The notes beneath the pieces were generated by a model that worked only from the letters and a program-made list of their open reading frames with translations, made no database searches and was not told the DNA's origin. Below are positions 33,247-33,827 of a DNA stretch of 33,827 nt, piece by piece. The position numbers were made by a program, and so were the translations under genes. Position 1 is the stretch's first letter, and every line of letters starts with the position of its first letter. The DNA lies in contig CAMJYM010000018.1 of assembly GCA_946220865.1 (NCBI GenBank), positions 1 to 33,827 on the forward strand, given 5' to 3'. This DNA is from an uncultured Clostridia bacterium. GTDB lineage: Bacteria > Bacillota > Clostridia > Saccharofermentanales > DTU023.

Positions 33247-33681
33247 CTAGCGCACATAAGCACATATTTTGCACTTATTACCTAAACCAAGCCAATCAAA
33301 GCTGTGGCCTACATCCCTCCAATAACCCAAATTGGTTGTTTTCCATCCGCATCTTGTACACCGTAAGCGTCGATTAGTCCTGATTTTATAACATTTATCA
33401 GCGTATCTGGCGTTATAACTGATGGTTTCATTATAAGGAAGACCATCATCAACCAAAGACGAGTGAGGACAATTTGGATCACTCATAATGTTTTCTTGAA
33501 TTTGTTCTAAGCTTTCAGCAAGAATTGTTCCATCTTGCAGAGTTTTTACATAGCGATAACCAGCAGGTAAATCCAAGCAACTTACCGATTCACTGTTGAC
33601 GTTCGCAAAAACAGCACTGGAATAAAGCAGCACGACACCTATGAGAATAACAAGAAAAAACGATAATTTTACTTTTCCCAT
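33247..33681 (-). CDS. Secreted cysteine-rich protein, zinc-ribbon-like
   Basis: A 144-residue exported protein of unknown function. Residues 1-27 are a signal peptide ending 'SAVFA'. The mature part has cysteines at 35, 71, 97, 108, 111, 137 and 140. The last four are arranged as two CxxC pairs ('RCTRCGWKT' and 'KCKICAY') 25 residues apart, like a zinc ribbon. A 'CPH' at 71-73 and His126 add possible ligands. A secreted protein with this layout is odd, because exported cysteines more often form disulfides. I recall similar small exported proteins in Clostridia but cannot name a family. I chose the ATG at 33681 because TGGAGG lies upstream and the signal peptide starts there; the ORF from 33732 would add 17 residues. 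Confidence 0.72.
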   Translation of the reverse strand: MGKVKLSFFLVILIGVVLLYSSAVFANVNSESVSCLDLPAGYRYVKTLQDGTILAESLEQIQENIMSDPNCPHSSLVDDGLPYNETISYNARYADKCYKIRTNRRLRCTRCGWKTTNLGYWRDVGHSFDWLGLGNKCKICAYVR

Positions 33682-33787
33682 AATTTTTACCTCCAAGCTT
33701 TGTTTGTTTAAAAACTTATAATGCATGAGCAAGAAAACAAAGTGAATTGTAGAAATTGAATTCTCCTTTCTTATATATTTCTATAAA

Positions 33788-33816
33788 ATTGTATCATAAT
33801 AACGAATCTTAATCAA
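33788..33816 (-). promoter_or_regulatory. Promoter of the small exported pair
   Basis: On the minus strand TTGATT (33816-33811) and TACAAT (33793-33788) have a 17-base spacer, and TGA just before TACAAT makes an extended -10. It leaves a leader of about 100 bases before the first gene. Confidence 0.7.
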
Positions 33817-33827
33817 TAAATATAAGC

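Overview
The window looks like chromosome from a member of the Firmicutes (Bacillota), probably Clostridia, with mid-range GC. The signs are AGGAGG-type ribosome binding sites, RNase J, a single long Rel protein with an intact hydrolase HD motif, an mreC-mreD-PBP2-MgsA-like gene order, ribosomal protein S21 and TadE-like proteins with a 'SLEAA' start. I see no phage, insertion sequence, CRISPR array or rRNA. Almost all of the window is housekeeping sequence; the unusual material lies in a few genes set between those housekeeping genes.

Layout, 1-17.9 kb, mostly + strand. First come holA, asnS and radC. The cell-shape genes mreC-mreD-mrdA follow, joined by ATGA overlaps. A new promoter then drives an MgsA-like protein that has lost its active site and an overlapping metallo-beta-lactamase-fold hydrolase. 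Three translationally coupled TadE-like (pseudopilin-like) genes come next; the third ends in a region that resembles the tRNase domain of contact-dependent toxins. After that come secA, a tRNA-Ala with its own promoter and terminator, and the gph-like, radA and ispD genes.

Layout, 18.0-33.8 kb. A large envelope protein (18022-20694) has its own promoter. It joins a PP2C-like domain with no metal ligands, eight 14-residue Gly/Tyr/Gln-rich repeats, one membrane segment and an outer LysM domain. A HIT protein and alaS lie on the minus strand, divergent from rpsU-recJ-rel. A lone PstS-like binding protein follows, with its two halves in swapped order. On the minus strand are RNase J with a basic N-terminal extension of about 150 residues, a tRNA-Thr, and an AT-rich pair of small exported proteins, one with paired cysteines.

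How the genes fit together. DNA replication and repair (holA, radC, radA, recJ), translation (asnS, alaS, rpsU, two tRNAs), stringent response (rel), RNA decay (RNase J), export (secA), isoprenoid synthesis (ispD) and wall elongation (mreCD, PBP2) are all standard. Three proteins keep a recognisable enzyme fold but appear to lack the catalytic residues: the MgsA-like protein, the PP2C-like protein and the tRNase-like domain. The two best candidates for an undescribed system are the TadE-like trio and the PP2C-like/repeat/LysM protein. All family assignments come from reading motifs by eye; no database search was possible.
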